A DNA stretch of 64,000 bases, from positions 7,391,501 to 7,455,500 of the forward strand of contig NZ_BNED01000005.1 in the NCBI RefSeq assembly GCF_016755875.1. The letters are read 5' to 3'. Made by a program: the position numbers and the translations under genes. The notes beneath the pieces are model-generated. The model was not told the DNA's origin. It worked only from the letters and a program-made list of their open reading frames with translations, and did not search any database. Below are positions 52,982-62,065 of this stretch, piece by piece. Every line of letters begins with the position of its first letter. Within the stretch, counting starts at the first letter, position 1. Origin of the DNA: Streptomyces spororaveus (lineage in GTDB: Bacteria; Actinomycetota; Actinomycetes; Streptomycetales; Streptomycetaceae).

Positions 52982-53545
52982 TCAGGCGACCTCACCGGCG
53001 GTCACGGGCGGCGTGGCCGTGTTCTCGGCGGTCACCGTCACGCCTTCGGCGATGTTCTCCTCCGTCAGTACCAGTGGGCCGAACACCGGGTTGATGGGCA
53101 GGTCGTAGCCGGGCGGGGCCTGGGTCTCCAGCCAGTAGTAGACGCCGGTCGGCAGGGTGCGGGTGCACGTGCCGTCGGCCGGGGTGGTGCAGGTGCCGCC
53201 GATGGAGGTGTCCGGGTCGCTGCCGGTGGTCTGGAGGCCCGGGATGCCGTTGGTCTCCTCCCAGAGCTGGAAGACGGCGCCGCCCAGGGGGTTTCCGGTC
53301 AGCCCGTCCTCCTTGATCACCGTGACGTCACCGAGGGGCACACCGGGGCCCTCGCAGTGGTCCGGGCACCGGTCGGCACTCCCGGCAGCCCGGATTGCGC
53401 CGCCCGGCTGGTTCCGGACGGCCGCGTCCGCCCCGGCCGCCGCCCCGGCGTACGAGGGGGTCGCAATCAGCGACGCCGTCGTCACCACCCCCAGGACCCA
53501 GGGCCGCCACCCGCTCCATGACCGGCGGAATCCGTTCGATGCCAT
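52982..53545 (-). CDS. Secreted SpaA-type isopeptide-fold protein
   Basis: 187 residues: a long signal peptide (hydrophobic [20 protein letters not shown], about 16-35) followed by one prealbumin-like SpaA domain. The intramolecular isopeptide triad appears complete: Lys78 in VTVIKED, Glu140 in [13 protein letters not shown], and Asn175 in VTAENTA. Two Cys pairs (RCPDHC, and CTTPADGTC) may form disulfides. No LPXTG sorting signal or membrane anchor is present, so it is probably released or held non-covalently, unlike pilins. ATG behind GGAG. The neighbouring FprA-type gene runs in the same direction but 140 bp away. Function unknown. Confidence 0.78.
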   Translation of the reverse strand: MASNGFRRSWSGWRPWVLGVVTTASLIATPSYAGAAAGADAAVRNQPGGAIRAAGSADRCPDHCEGPGVPLGDVTVIKEDGLTGNPLGGAVFQLWEETNGIPGLQTTGSDPDTSIGGTCTTPADGTCTRTLPTGVYYWLETQAPPGYDLPINPVFGPLVLTEENIAEGVTVTAENTATPPVTAGEVA

Positions 53546-53685
53546 GACACTCCATCCGCAAACTGCTCCGGGCCGTCGTTCCAGCGACATGATCGGCCCG
53601 CGTGCGCGGGGCCGGGACGGCGACACTCCCGCCCGAGGGCGTTCCGGCGGGAGGACCACCCGGAAGCACTTCCGCGGGAACCGGC

Positions 53686-55056
53686 CTACGCCCGGCCCGC
53701 GCGCGCCGCGCCCAGCAGGCCCTGCCAGTCCGGGATCTTGACGGAGCGTCGGCCCAGGGAGCGTCCCAGATCGGTTTCGGCCGCCTCGATGGCGAGCCAC
53801 CCCGGCCACCGGACCGGGCGCAGACCCGCCGCCCGCAGGGCGTCCAGCGGGTCGCCCGGGAGGTCGCGCCGGGCCAGCGCCCCCGCGTCCTGGAGCAGGG
53901 AGGACACGGTCTCCTTCGCGCACGGCCGGTTCGTGCCGATCACCCCGGTCGGGCCGCGCTTGATCCAGCCCGCCACGTACTCGCCGACCGAGGCCCGGCC
54001 CGCGCGCAGCACCCGGCCCGCCGCGTGCGGGACCGTGCCCTTCGCGGGGTCGAAGGGCAGCCCGGTGAGCGGAACGCCCTTGTACCCCACCGAGCGCAGC
54101 ACCAGCTGCGCCCCGATGTCCTCGTGCACGCCCGTCCCGGTCACCCCGCCCCGGCCGTCCGGGGCGGTGCGCTCGAAGCGCATCCCGGTGACCCGGCCGT
54201 CCGGCCCGCCCAGGATCTCCACCGGCCGCAGGTAGAACCGCAGGGCGATCCGGCGCGGCCCGGCGTCCGCGCCCGGTGCCGCTGCGGCCCAGCCGCGCAG
54301 CACCTCCAGGTTCCGCCGCGCCACCGCCGGCAGGGCGGCCGCCGCCGCGGGGTCCCCGTACACGGGGTCGAGTGCCAGTTCGGCGGGATCGGCCCAGGTG
54401 TCCACGCCCGGCAGCGTGCCCAGCTCGCGCAGTTCCTTGGTGGTGAACCGGCCCTGCGAGGGACCCCGCCGGGCCACCATCGACACCTGGCGCACCCCGC
54501 TCTCCGCGAGCGCGCCGAGGGCCGGCTGCGGCATGTCCGTCGGCTCCAGTTCGGCCGTGCCGCGGGCGAGGATCCGGGTCACGTCCACCGCGACGTTGCC
54601 GGCCCCGACCACCACCGCCGTGTCCACGCCGGGCAGGTCGAAGGCCTCGGCGGCGGCGTCCGGGTGCCCGCTGTACCAGGACACGAAGGCCGTGGCGGAG
54701 TGCACCCCGGTCAGCTCCTCGCCCGGGATCCCCAGCATCCGGTCCCGGGCGGCGCCCACGCAGTACACCACCGCGTGGTACAGCTCCAGCAGCCGGCCGG
54801 TGGGCAGTGCCTCGCCGCCGACCTCGACGTTGCCGAGGAAGCGGATCCGCTCGTCCTCCAGCACGGTGCGCAGGCTGCCCTGGAGCGACTTGATCTTCTC
54901 GTGGTCCGGGGCGACCCCGTACCGGACGAGTCCGTAGGGCGCGGGGAGCCGGTCCAGCACGTCCACCCGCACCCCGGGCACCTCGCGCTGCTGCACGAGC
55001 GCCTGGGCCGCGTAGACCCCGCTGGGGCCCGATCCGACGACGGCGACACGAAGCAC
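53686..55056 (-). CDS. FprA-type NADPH:ferredoxin reductase
   Basis: 456 residues, adrenodoxin-reductase-like. FAD motif [17 protein letters not shown] at the N-terminus, [25 protein letters not shown] block (here about 36-60), NADPH motif [17 protein letters not shown] near 150, and the C-terminal [19 protein letters not shown] that contacts FAD. Such enzymes pass electrons from NADPH to ferredoxin and so can support P450s. It is 46 kb from the cluster P450 and no ferredoxin gene is beside it, so partnership is only possible in principle. GTG start with GGGAGGAGC upstream. Confidence 0.92.
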   Translation of the reverse strand: MLRVAVVGSGPSGVYAAQALVQQREVPGVRVDVLDRLPAPYGLVRYGVAPDHEKIKSLQGSLRTVLEDERIRFLGNVEVGGEALPTGRLLELYHAVVYCVGAARDRMLGIPGEELTGVHSATAFVSWYSGHPDAAAEAFDLPGVDTAVVVGAGNVAVDVTRILARGTAELEPTDMPQPALGALAESGVRQVSMVARRGPSQGRFTTKELRELGTLPGVDTWADPAELALDPVYGDPAAAAALPAVARRNLEVLRGWAAAAPGADAGPRRIALRFYLRPVEILGGPDGRVTGMRFERTAPDGRGGVTGTGVHEDIGAQLVLRSVGYKGVPLTGLPFDPAKGTVPHAAGRVLRAGRASVGEYVAGWIKRGPTGVIGTNRPCAKETVSSLLQDAGALARRDLPGDPLDALRAAGLRPVRWPGWLAIEAAETDLGRSLGRRSVKIPDWQGLLGAARAGRA

Positions 55057-55108
55057 GGCGGAGCTCCTCCCGCAGGTGGTCCCAGCATGACACCGGCCCC
55101 CCGCGGAG

Positions 55109-55807
55109 TCAGCCCATCGCGCGCATCCGGTGGATCTCGGCGCTCTGCGTGGCCACGACCTCGGTGGCCATCTCCTCGACCGCCACGTTGTTCCCGCCCG
55201 CCAGCGCCTCGCCGGCCATCGTCACGGCGCCCTCGTGATGGGCGGTCATCAGCTTCAGGAAGAGCCGGTCGAACGCGGCCCCCCGGGCCGCGGCCAGGTC
55301 CGCCAGCTGCTGTTCGGTCGCCATGCCCGGCATCGCGCCGTGGTCGTGGCCCTGCCCGTGCCCGCCGGAGCCCGCGGCTGGGGCCGGATGGAGGGCCAAC
55401 CACTTCTCCATCGCGCCGATTTCGGGTTTCTGGGCCGCCGTGATCCGCTCCGCCAGCCGCTTGACCCCGTCCGCCGCGGCCCGCTCGGGGGCCAGTGCGC
55501 TCATCGTCAGCGCCTGCCGGTGGTGTTCGACCATGCGCGACACGTAGGCGTGGTCGGCGGCGTTCGGGCTGTCGTCCGGTTTCGCCTTCGCGGCCTCTTC
55601 GGGGGTGAGGTGACGGGCCTTCTCGCCCGGCCTGCCCGGCGCGACGACCGTGGTCCGTCCGTCGTCGGCCCGGTCCGGTCCGCCGTCCCCCTGGCAGCCG
55701 GAGAGCGTCAGCAGGAGGCCGGCGGCCGCCGCCAGCACGGCGGCGAACCGGACGGGCGGCGCCAGTAAGGCCCAGCGGATACCCCTGAGGTCTTTTGCCA
55801 TGTCCAT
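55109..55807 (-). CDS. DUF305 lipoprotein
   Basis: 232 residues. A basic start, a hydrophobic helix and lipobox LTLSGC (about 34-39) mark an exported lipoprotein. Two four-helix DUF305 halves follow, each with a His-rich MVEHHRQALTMS or MTAHHEGAVTMA motif, and a GHGQGHDHGAMPGM segment between them that could bind metal, probably copper. Met-rich DUF305 proteins are found near metal-handling genes, but the function is not established. It is divergent from the LVIVD-repeat gene, a pairing that suggests shared control across the 76-bp gap. Confidence 0.85.
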   Translation of the reverse strand: MDMAKDLRGIRWALLAPPVRFAAVLAAAAGLLLTLSGCQGDGGPDRADDGRTTVVAPGRPGEKARHLTPEEAAKAKPDDSPNAADHAYVSRMVEHHRQALTMSALAPERAAADGVKRLAERITAAQKPEIGAMEKWLALHPAPAAGSGGHGQGHDHGAMPGMATEQQLADLAAARGAAFDRLFLKLMTAHHEGAVTMAGEALAGGNNVAVEEMATEVVATQSAEIHRMRAMG

Positions 55808-55883
55808 GAAGGGAAGATACTTCCGGGGTCCTGGTTCCGCTCCCTCGCGGGCGGAACCGATCGGGCTCTCAAGGGAGGGCACA

Positions 55884-57368
55884 GTGACCTCGCTACACAC
55901 CAGGCGGGTGCGGAACAGGAAGCTCGGGGTGGCCGTCGCCGCGGCCGGGCTCCTCACCACGCTCCTGGCCGCCGGACCGGCGGCCGCCACCCCCGACCCG
56001 GGGGACTTATCACCCGGCAGTGCAAACCGGCAGGGCGCGAGCCCCGCCGAAGGCCGTGAACTCGCCCCGGGCGACATTCCCGGCCAGGACGAGATCGTGC
56101 ACAGCGCCAACATCAAGCCGCTGGCCAACATCCCCAGCAGCGACCCCACGGGGATCAACACCGACCTGGCCTTCCAGGGCCGGTACGCCTACGCGGGCAG
56201 CTACAGCGGCTTCACCATCTACGACATCGCGAATCCGAAGGCACCGAAGACCGTCACCCAGGTGCTCTGCCCGGGCGGCCAGAACGACGTCTCCGTCCAC
56301 GGCGACCTGCTCTTCCTCTCCACCGACTCCTCGCGCAGCGACGACTCCTGCAACAGCGTCTCGCAGCCCGCCACGGAGAAGTCCTCGTGGGAGGGCATCA
56401 AGATCTTCGACATCAAGGACAAGAAGAACCCCAAGTACATCAAGTCCGTGGAGACCGCCTGCGGTTCGCACACCCACACCCTGGTGCCGGGCGACCGCGA
56501 CATCTACCTCTACGTCGCCTCGTACTCCCCGAACGAGGCCTTCCCCGACTGCAAGCCGCCGCACGACGGCATCTCGGTCGTGAAGGTCCCGAAGAAGGCG
56601 CCGACGAAGGCCGCGGTCGTCGCCTTCCCGGTCCTCTTCCCCGACGGCGGCAACCCGGGCGGGCCCACCAACCCCGGAGTCTCCAAGACCACCGGCTGCC
56701 ACGACATCACCGTGCTGCCGTCCAAGAACCTGGCCGCCGGCGCCTGCATGGGTGACGGCATCCTCTTCGACATCAGCAGGCCCGAGCAGCCGCGGGTCAT
56801 CGACCGCGTCCAGGACAACGTGAACTTCGCGTTCTGGCACTCGGCCACCTTCAACGAGCGTGCGAACAAGGTGGTGTTCACCGACGAACTCGGCGGCGGT
56901 GTCGGCGCCACCTGCAACGAGGCCACCGGTCCGAACCGGGGCGCCGACGGCATCTACGACATCACCGGCCGCGGCGACCAGCGCAAACTCGTCTTCCGCG
57001 GCTACTTCAAGATCCCCCGGCACCAGGCCGACACCGAGAACTGCGTGGCCCACAACGGCTCGCTGGTCCCGGTCGGCGGCGGTCGCGACATCATGGTGCA
57101 GGCCTGGTACCAGGGTGGCGTCTCCGTATGGGAGTTCACCGACTCCGCCCGGCCCAAGGAGATCGCGTACTTCGAGCGCGGACCGCTGACGACGGACCAG
57201 CTCGGACTCGGCGGGTCCTGGTCGGCGTACTACTACAACGGGCACATCTACTCGAACGACATCGCCAAGGGCCTCGACGTGCTGCGGCTCGACGACTGGC
57301 GCACCGAGAGCGCCAAGTGGGTGTGGATGGACCGGCTCAACGTGCAGAGCCAGCCCGAGTACCACTGA
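55884..57368 (+). CDS. Secreted LVIVD-repeat beta-propeller protein with a TTA codon
   Basis: 494 residues with a Sec or Tat-like signal (RRVRNRKLGVAVAAAGLL, Ala-rich cleavage near AAATP) and LVIVD-type propeller repeats such as YAYAGSYSGFTIYDIANP, GIKIFDIKDKKNPKYI and GDGILFDISRPEQPRVID (each near 90, 195 and 300). His/Asp-rich loops (CGSHTHTLVPGDRD, TGCHDITVLP, NFAFWHSATF) suggest a metal or ligand site. Leu42 is encoded by TTA (56007-56009), making its translation bldA-dependent and probably late in development. GTG at 55884 is preferred because GGGAGGG precedes it. Divergent from a DUF305 lipoprotein. Confidence 0.85.
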   Translation: MTSLHTRRVRNRKLGVAVAAAGLLTTLLAAGPAAATPDPGDLSPGSANRQGASPAEGRELAPGDIPGQDEIVHSANIKPLANIPSSDPTGINTDLAFQGRYAYAGSYSGFTIYDIANPKAPKTVTQVLCPGGQNDVSVHGDLLFLSTDSSRSDDSCNSVSQPATEKSSWEGIKIFDIKDKKNPKYIKSVETACGSHTHTLVPGDRDIYLYVASYSPNEAFPDCKPPHDGISVVKVPKKAPTKAAVVAFPVLFPDGGNPGGPTNPGVSKTTGCHDITVLPSKNLAAGACMGDGILFDISRPEQPRVIDRVQDNVNFAFWHSATFNERANKVVFTDELGGGVGATCNEATGPNRGADGIYDITGRGDQRKLVFRGYFKIPRHQADTENCVAHNGSLVPVGGGRDIMVQAWYQGGVSVWEFTDSARPKEIAYFERGPLTTDQLGLGGSWSAYYYNGHIYSNDIAKGLDVLRLDDWRTESAKWVWMDRLNVQSQPEYH

Positions 57369-57407
57369 CCTGTGCCCCTATGGCCGATGACCTGTGACCT
57401 GCTGAGC

Positions 57408-58046
57408 TCAGGGGTGCGAGGAGGGTGAGGGCGACGTTCCGCCGGGCGGCCCGCCGTCCGGCGGAACTCCGAGCTCCCAGTCCAGCCCGTAGCGCTGGAA
57501 CAGCTCGGCCCGCAGCCGACGCGCCGGCATCGGGGCGCCGGGCAGCAGGATCGCCACGACCGCGCCCATCAACAGGGCCCGCAGCAGCGGGTAGTCCGCG
57601 TCCGGGTCCGCCGAGCCGTACCGGACGACGGTGTCCCGCAGCAGCTCCGCCAGCCGCTGCTGCTCGGGGCACTGCACGAAGCCCTCGGCCGTGAGGATGC
57701 CCGCCATGTGCGTGCGCATGAGCAGCGGTTCGTCCCGGGCGAGCCCCAGGACCGCGTCGACGGCACGCGCGAGCCGCTCGCGCCCGCACTCGCTGCGGGG
57801 CTCCCGCTCCAGCGCGGCGTACAGGGTGAGGTGCATCAGCCGGTGCACCGCGGACTGCAGCAACTGCCGTTTGCCCGGGAAGTAGTACGAGACCAGGCCG
57901 CGTGCCGCCCCCGCCCGGTCGGCGATGTCGCCGAGCGTCGTGGCCTCGTAGCCGTGTTCGGCCACGAGTTCGACCGTGGACTGCAGCAGCCGCTCCCGGG
58001 AACGTCTGCGCAATTCTTCATTGACCGATGCGCTGCGCGGGGACAT
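57408..58046 (-). CDS. TetR-family transcriptional regulator
   Basis: 212 residues. The N-terminal helix-turn-helix is typical: SRERLLQSTVELVAEHGYEATTLGDIADRAGAARGLVSYYFPGKRQLL, here about residues 15-62. The C-terminal ligand domain is helical with HMAGILTAEGF and ALLMGAVVAILLPG. ATG at 58046 has AGGAG at ideal spacing; a longer upstream frame reads through non-coding sequence. It converges with the LVIVD gene and stands alone, so its target cannot be named; the PAP2 gene beyond is co-oriented but about 100 bp upstream. Confidence 0.87.
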   Translation of the reverse strand: MSPRSASVNEELRRRSRERLLQSTVELVAEHGYEATTLGDIADRAGAARGLVSYYFPGKRQLLQSAVHRLMHLTLYAALEREPRSECGRERLARAVDAVLGLARDEPLLMRTHMAGILTAEGFVQCPEQQRLAELLRDTVVRYGSADPDADYPLLRALLMGAVVAILLPGAPMPARRLRAELFQRYGLDWELGVPPDGGPPGGTSPSPSSHP

Positions 58047-58148
58047 GCTTACTCCTGCGTTGACTGGCTCCCGGCCAATATACTCAGCGCACGGGGTCGC
58101 CTGCTCTGGGTGACACGGGGGATCATCCAGGGCAGGCACGCCGTACCC

Positions 58149-58808
58149 TCACCGCTCCACCGGGTCGCAGCCGCGTTCGCGGACGGCCACGGACGTCGCG
58201 AGAGCCACCAGGGCCACGCCCAGGAGCCAGCCCGCCAGGACGTCCGACGGCCAGTGCACCCCGAGGTACACGCGGGTGAAGCCGACCCCGAGCACCGAGA
58301 CCACCGCCACCACCCACGCGGCGACCGCCCAGGCGACCGGCCACCCGCCCGGGCCCGGCCGGGGGAGCAGCCACAGGAGCAGTCCGCACACCACCGTCGC
58401 CGTCATGGCGTGGCCGGACGGATAGGCCGCGTACTGCGCCGAGTCCACCGGGTCCGACCACACCGGACGCTCCCGCCCCACGAGCACTTTCAGCCCCTGC
58501 TGCAGCACCGACGCCGCCAGCGTCACCACCGCCACCCGCAGCGCGCGCCCCCGGTGGCCCCGCCACCACAGCAGCGCACAGGCGGCCACCGCCAGCGCCC
58601 GCATGGTCCAGGGGTCCCACACCCAGTCGCTGAGCACCCGCATCAGGTGCGTGACCCCGGGGTGGGTGACGGCGTGGGCGTGCAGATCCCCGCTGACCCG
58701 CTCGTCGTAGGCGATCAGGGGCCGCCATCGCGCGACCACCAGCGCCGTCAGGACCGCTCCGAGCAGGGCACAGCCGATGCCCGTCCACCGCAAGTGATCG
58801 TTCCGCAT
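58149..58808 (-). CDS. PAP2-family membrane phosphatase
   Basis: 219 residues with about five or six transmembrane helices and the three phosphatase motifs: KVLVGRERP (C1), YPSGHAM (C2) and TRVYLGVHWPSD (C3), containing the catalytic His residues. Likely dephosphorylates phosphatidic acid or undecaprenyl pyrophosphate at the membrane; phosphatases of this type are also used for lipid-linked wall precursors. It lies between TetR and an M56 peptidase gene, all on the minus strand. Confidence 0.88.
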   Translation of the reverse strand: MRNDHLRWTGIGCALLGAVLTALVVARWRPLIAYDERVSGDLHAHAVTHPGVTHLMRVLSDWVWDPWTMRALAVAACALLWWRGHRGRALRVAVVTLAASVLQQGLKVLVGRERPVWSDPVDSAQYAAYPSGHAMTATVVCGLLLWLLPRPGPGGWPVAWAVAAWVVAVVSVLGVGFTRVYLGVHWPSDVLAGWLLGVALVALATSVAVRERGCDPVER

Positions 58809-58868
58809 GCTGCGATCCTCGCACCACCCGCCGTCGGACAGCGGTGGGCAGCGCCGGGGGAGCGCACG

Positions 58869-59807
58869 CTACGCCAGGGCGCTCAGCCCCGGTACGAAGG
58901 CCACCACCAGCGGGATCGCCGGGACCAGCGTGGCCAGCGCCGTCAGCCGCAGCCGGCGGCCGGGGGAGAGCCGCGGCGCCGCCGACAGCAGCCTGCGCAC
59001 GCGCTGCGGGACGTGCGCGTGCTCGGGCGAGGAGGTCCCGAACACCCCCCGGTCCTCGTTGAGTCCGACCAGCGCCAGCGCGATCGTCAGCCGCCCGTAC
59101 CGCCGGGAGGCCGTGTCGTCGGCGGCCATCTCCACCAGCCGGTGCATCTCCGCCTCGAACGCCGCGAAGACCGGTACCTGCGGGAAGCCCCGGGCCAGCG
59201 CCCGCGAACAGTGCAGCAGCCAGTCGTGCCGGGCCGCCGCGTGCCCCTGCTCGTGCGCGAGCACGGCGTCCAGCTGGCTGCCCTTCAGCCGGCCCAGCGC
59301 CGCCGTCGTGACCACCAGCTGCGGCGCCGCTCCCGGCAGCCACCAGGCATCCGGCCGGGGACCCTCCAGTACGACCAGCCGCGCGCCCGTCGGGTCCTCC
59401 CCGGGCAGCAGCGGGGCCCGTACCAGCAGTTCGCTGCCCTGCGCGCGCCGCCGGGCGCGCGCCCGCAGCACCTCACCGGTCAGCATCGCCCCGGTCCACA
59501 GCCCGCCGCCCGCCAGCGCGAGCGCGGTGACGACGGCCCAGGGTCCGCCGGCCGCACCGAGGGCGTAGGCGTCGACCACCCCGTGCGGGGCGGAGGCGAA
59601 CAGCCGGCCCCGGACCGCCAGCCAGGCGGCCGCCGCGCTCAGCAGCATCGACAGCCCGAAGCACAGGAGCACGGCGCCGACCACGCACTGCCACACCCAC
59701 AGGGCGACGACCGGCTCACGCTCGGGCCATCGGGCCCGGGCCAGCAGACGGGGGGCGAGCACCGCGGTCAGGGCGCCGAGCAACAGGAGAACGGCGGGGA
59801 CCATCAT
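58869..59807 (-). CDS. M56-family membrane metallopeptidase
   Basis: 312 residues with transmembrane helices at the N-terminus (two before residue 65), near 90-110, and at the C-terminus, around a zinc site HEQGH at 185-189 in LAHEQGHAAARHDW and a downstream Glu in EMAADDTASRRY. This is the BlaR1-like M56 group without an extracellular sensor domain. Such genes usually neighbour a BlaI repressor, but none is seen here; the co-oriented upstream gene is DUF5134. It may process a regulator or membrane protein. Start is the first of two adjacent Met codons. Confidence 0.87.
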   Translation of the reverse strand: MMVPAVLLLLGALTAVLAPRLLARARWPEREPVVALWVWQCVVGAVLLCFGLSMLLSAAAAWLAVRGRLFASAPHGVVDAYALGAAGGPWAVVTALALAGGGLWTGAMLTGEVLRARARRRAQGSELLVRAPLLPGEDPTGARLVVLEGPRPDAWWLPGAAPQLVVTTAALGRLKGSQLDAVLAHEQGHAAARHDWLLHCSRALARGFPQVPVFAAFEAEMHRLVEMAADDTASRRYGRLTIALALVGLNEDRGVFGTSSPEHAHVPQRVRRLLSAAPRLSPGRRLRLTALATLVPAIPLVVAFVPGLSALA

Positions 59808-59888
59808 GGCCGCCAGCCTATGAGCGAGGGACTACCTGCGGGTACGCCCTCGGGCCATTGGTGACGCAGGACACGTCCGTCGGCGCCG

Positions 59889-60440
59889 TCACATCGTGAG
59901 CAGCATGGCCAACATCCCCATTCCCATGGCGAGTCGGCAGGCGCGGATGAGCTCGGCGGGTCCGTCGCGGCCGGCGGCCGGCCGCCGGGAGACGGTGCCG
60001 CCCGCGGTGATCAGCCGGGTTCCGCCGAGCATCACGTACCCCGCGTAGTAGAGGAGCAGGGCACCCGTCAGCAGGGGCGGCCCCGCCGCCGGGGAGTGCT
60101 CCTGCCCGTGCCCCGGCCCGGACCCGGCCATCAGGGCCATGTAGACCATCGTCAGCGAGCCCACCAGGTGGTGCGCATGGTGCGATCCGCCCCGCAGCAG
60201 CCACAGGGCGTGAAGGGCCGCGCCGCAGAAGACCACCCCCAGCACCGGCGCCCGCCACCCGTCGTCGCCCCCGCCGAGGGGCACGGCCATCAGCGCCATC
60301 CCGAAACCCATCACCGCCTCCCCGGCGGCGCCGCCCGAACCCCGCGCCCGCCGCAGGCAGTACGCGCCGCTCACCGCGCACAGCAGCACCAGCAGCCAGG
60401 AGGAGACGGGGGTGGCGAGCGAAGTGGCGGAACCGTGCAC
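59889..60440 (-). CDS. DUF5134 integral membrane protein
   Basis: 183 residues with about six hydrophobic segments, His-rich loops (GGSHHAHHLVGSLTMVYMALM, here about residues 85-105, and GHGQEH) and a Met-rich C-terminal helix AMGMGMLAMLL. This is the actinobacterial DUF5134 family, often encoded next to M56 peptidases as here. The His and Met clusters could bind a metal such as copper, but function is unknown. Confidence 0.75.
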   Translation of the reverse strand: MHGSATSLATPVSSWLLVLLCAVSGAYCLRRARGSGGAAGEAVMGFGMALMAVPLGGGDDGWRAPVLGVVFCGAALHALWLLRGGSHHAHHLVGSLTMVYMALMAGSGPGHGQEHSPAAGPPLLTGALLLYYAGYVMLGGTRLITAGGTVSRRPAAGRDGPAELIRACRLAMGMGMLAMLLTM

Positions 60441-60570
60441 GGCGGAACCTCCCGGTTCGTCGGCGTCACGGTGAGAGATGCCCCTCTCACCGCACCCTCA
60501 CGCGGCTCCGGGTTAGGCTCTGCGTGCCTTCCCGGCATGTCATATGCCGCCGCACTGAACGGAGCGCCCG

Positions 60571-61110
60571 ATGACGACCGCCCAGCCCGAAGCCCTGAGT
60601 TTCCGAAGCGCCGTCGAGGCGGACGTGCCGGAACTGGTGGAGCTCGTCGAGTCCGCCTACCGCGGGGACGCGAGCAGGGCCGGCTGGACCACCGAGGCCG
60701 ACTACCTGGACGGCCAGCGCACCGACCCGGACGGGGTCCGTGCCGTCATCGCCGCCCCCGACGGGGTCCTGCTCGTCGTCGAGCGCGCGGGTGAACTCGT
60801 CGCCTGCTGCCAGCTCGAACACCGCGACGACCACGTCTACTTCGGGATGTTCGCCGTCCGCCCCGGTCTCCAGGGCGCGGGCCTCGGCAAGGAGATCCTG
60901 GCCGAGGCCGAGCGCCGCGCCCGCGAGACCTGGGGCGCCAAGGAGATGCGGATGACGGTGGTGCACGTCCGGGAGGAGCTCATCGCCTACTACGAGCGCC
61001 GCGGCTACCGGCGCACCGGCGAGATGAGCCCGTTCCCCTACGGCGACGAGCGCTTCGGTGTCCCGCTCCGTGACGACCTGGCCTTCGAGCTGCTGGTCAA
61101 GTCGCTCTGA
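60571..61110 (+). CDS. GNAT-family N-acetyltransferase
   Basis: 179 residues: FRSAVEADVPELVELVESAY at the N-terminus, acetyl-CoA motif FAVRPGLQGAGLGKEIL (about 93-109), and ELIAYYERRGYRRTGEM near the end, a typical GNAT with a conserved YERRGY. The C-terminal FPYGDERFGVPLRDDL matches a widespread small-molecule or N-terminal amino acid acetyltransferase subgroup with unknown substrate. It is monocistronic and convergent with the GDPD-like gene. Confidence 0.87.
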   Translation: MTTAQPEALSFRSAVEADVPELVELVESAYRGDASRAGWTTEADYLDGQRTDPDGVRAVIAAPDGVLLVVERAGELVACCQLEHRDDHVYFGMFAVRPGLQGAGLGKEILAEAERRARETWGAKEMRMTVVHVREELIAYYERRGYRRTGEMSPFPYGDERFGVPLRDDLAFELLVKSL

Positions 61111-61182
61111 GCGATGGCGGGAGCGGTGGCCTGGGCACGGGCCGGGGCCGGGGGCGCTGCGGAGCCGCCGCCGCCCACGCCG

Positions 61183-61875
61183 TCAGGCGGTGAACCGGCC
61201 GGTGCTGCGGATCTCCGGGAAGTCCGTGGCCGCGCCGTCCAGTCCCAGCGCCCGCGCGAGCCGCAACAGGTCCAGGGTGTCGACCGCCCGGCCCGTCACG
61301 CGCAGGCCCGCCGCGTGCGCCGACTCCACCGTCTCCAGGCTGAGTCGCCGGATGTCCACGGCGATCGTCGCGGCGCCCGCGGCCAGCGCCCGGTCCACGA
61401 CCGACCCGGCTTCGCCGCCGGGCGAGGCCGCGTACAGCACGGTCCGTACCCCCGGCACCAGGCGGGCCGTCTCGGCGAGCACCGCCTCGCGGGTGGAGGC
61501 CACCTCGACCCGGGAGGTCAGGTCGCGCCGCAGGATCAGCTCCGCGAGCACCGAGGCGGTGGCCGGGTCCCCGACGGACGCCTGGAGCGGCAACCGGACC
61601 GCGTCCAGCACCTCCTCCAGGACCGGCACGCGCTCGCCCTGACCGGCATCCAGCTCGCGCAGCTCGGCCAGGGTCAGATCGGCGACGGCCCCCGAGCCGT
61701 CGGTCGTCCGGTCCACCTCGGGGTCGTGCACGGCGACGAGCGCTCCGTCCTTGCTCAGACGCAGATCCAGAGCGATGACGTCCATGCCGCAACGTTCCGC
61801 TCGGAGGTACGACCGCAGGGTGTTCTCCGGTTCGACACCCATGACCCCGCGGTGACCGATGGTGAGGAAAGTCAA
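61183..61875 (-). CDS. Glycerophosphodiester phosphodiesterase-like protein, metal site altered
   Basis: 230 residues with the GDPD barrel. Catalytic His8-Arg9 (IGHRG), PENTL at 16-20 and His50 (VAVHDP) are kept. However, the metal-binding E-x-D of IELD is VIALDLRL, with Ala35 where Glu is expected, and the usual (V/I)E(I/L)K strand reads PLQASVGDP, removing the second Glu ligand. Hydrolysis may therefore be lost or use another metal geometry. ATG with usual spacing. Convergent with the preceding GNAT gene; nothing adjacent suggests a partner. Confidence 0.8.
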   Translation of the reverse strand: MTFLTIGHRGVMGVEPENTLRSYLRAERCGMDVIALDLRLSKDGALVAVHDPEVDRTTDGSGAVADLTLAELRELDAGQGERVPVLEEVLDAVRLPLQASVGDPATASVLAELILRRDLTSRVEVASTREAVLAETARLVPGVRTVLYAASPGGEAGSVVDRALAAGAATIAVDIRRLSLETVESAHAAGLRVTGRAVDTLDLLRLARALGLDGAATDFPEIRSTGRFTA

Positions 61876-62065
61876 GGTTCTCTCGCTTCCGTCGACGGCG
61901 GCTCCCCGCGCGGCTCTGGTGTCCCGACCGGCCGCGCGTGATGAGGTCGCATGCTAGTGCGCCGCGAGTGCGAAGGGACCGGGCGTGCACGGCCCCGGAG
62001 GAGCGCCCCGGCCGCTTCCCGCCAGGGTTGTGCGCCCCTCCGGGTGCGCTGCCGCGCCTGCCGCG

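Noticed and set aside
53686..55056. FprA-type reductase as dedicated redox partner of the cluster P450
   Set aside because: The distance is 46 kb and no ferredoxin gene is nearby; actinomycetes have several general reductases.
52995..55093. Long minus frame running through the SpaA-like and FprA-like genes as one protein
   Set aside because: The two genes use clear separate starts with ribosome sites; the joined frame reads nonsense through the reductase region.
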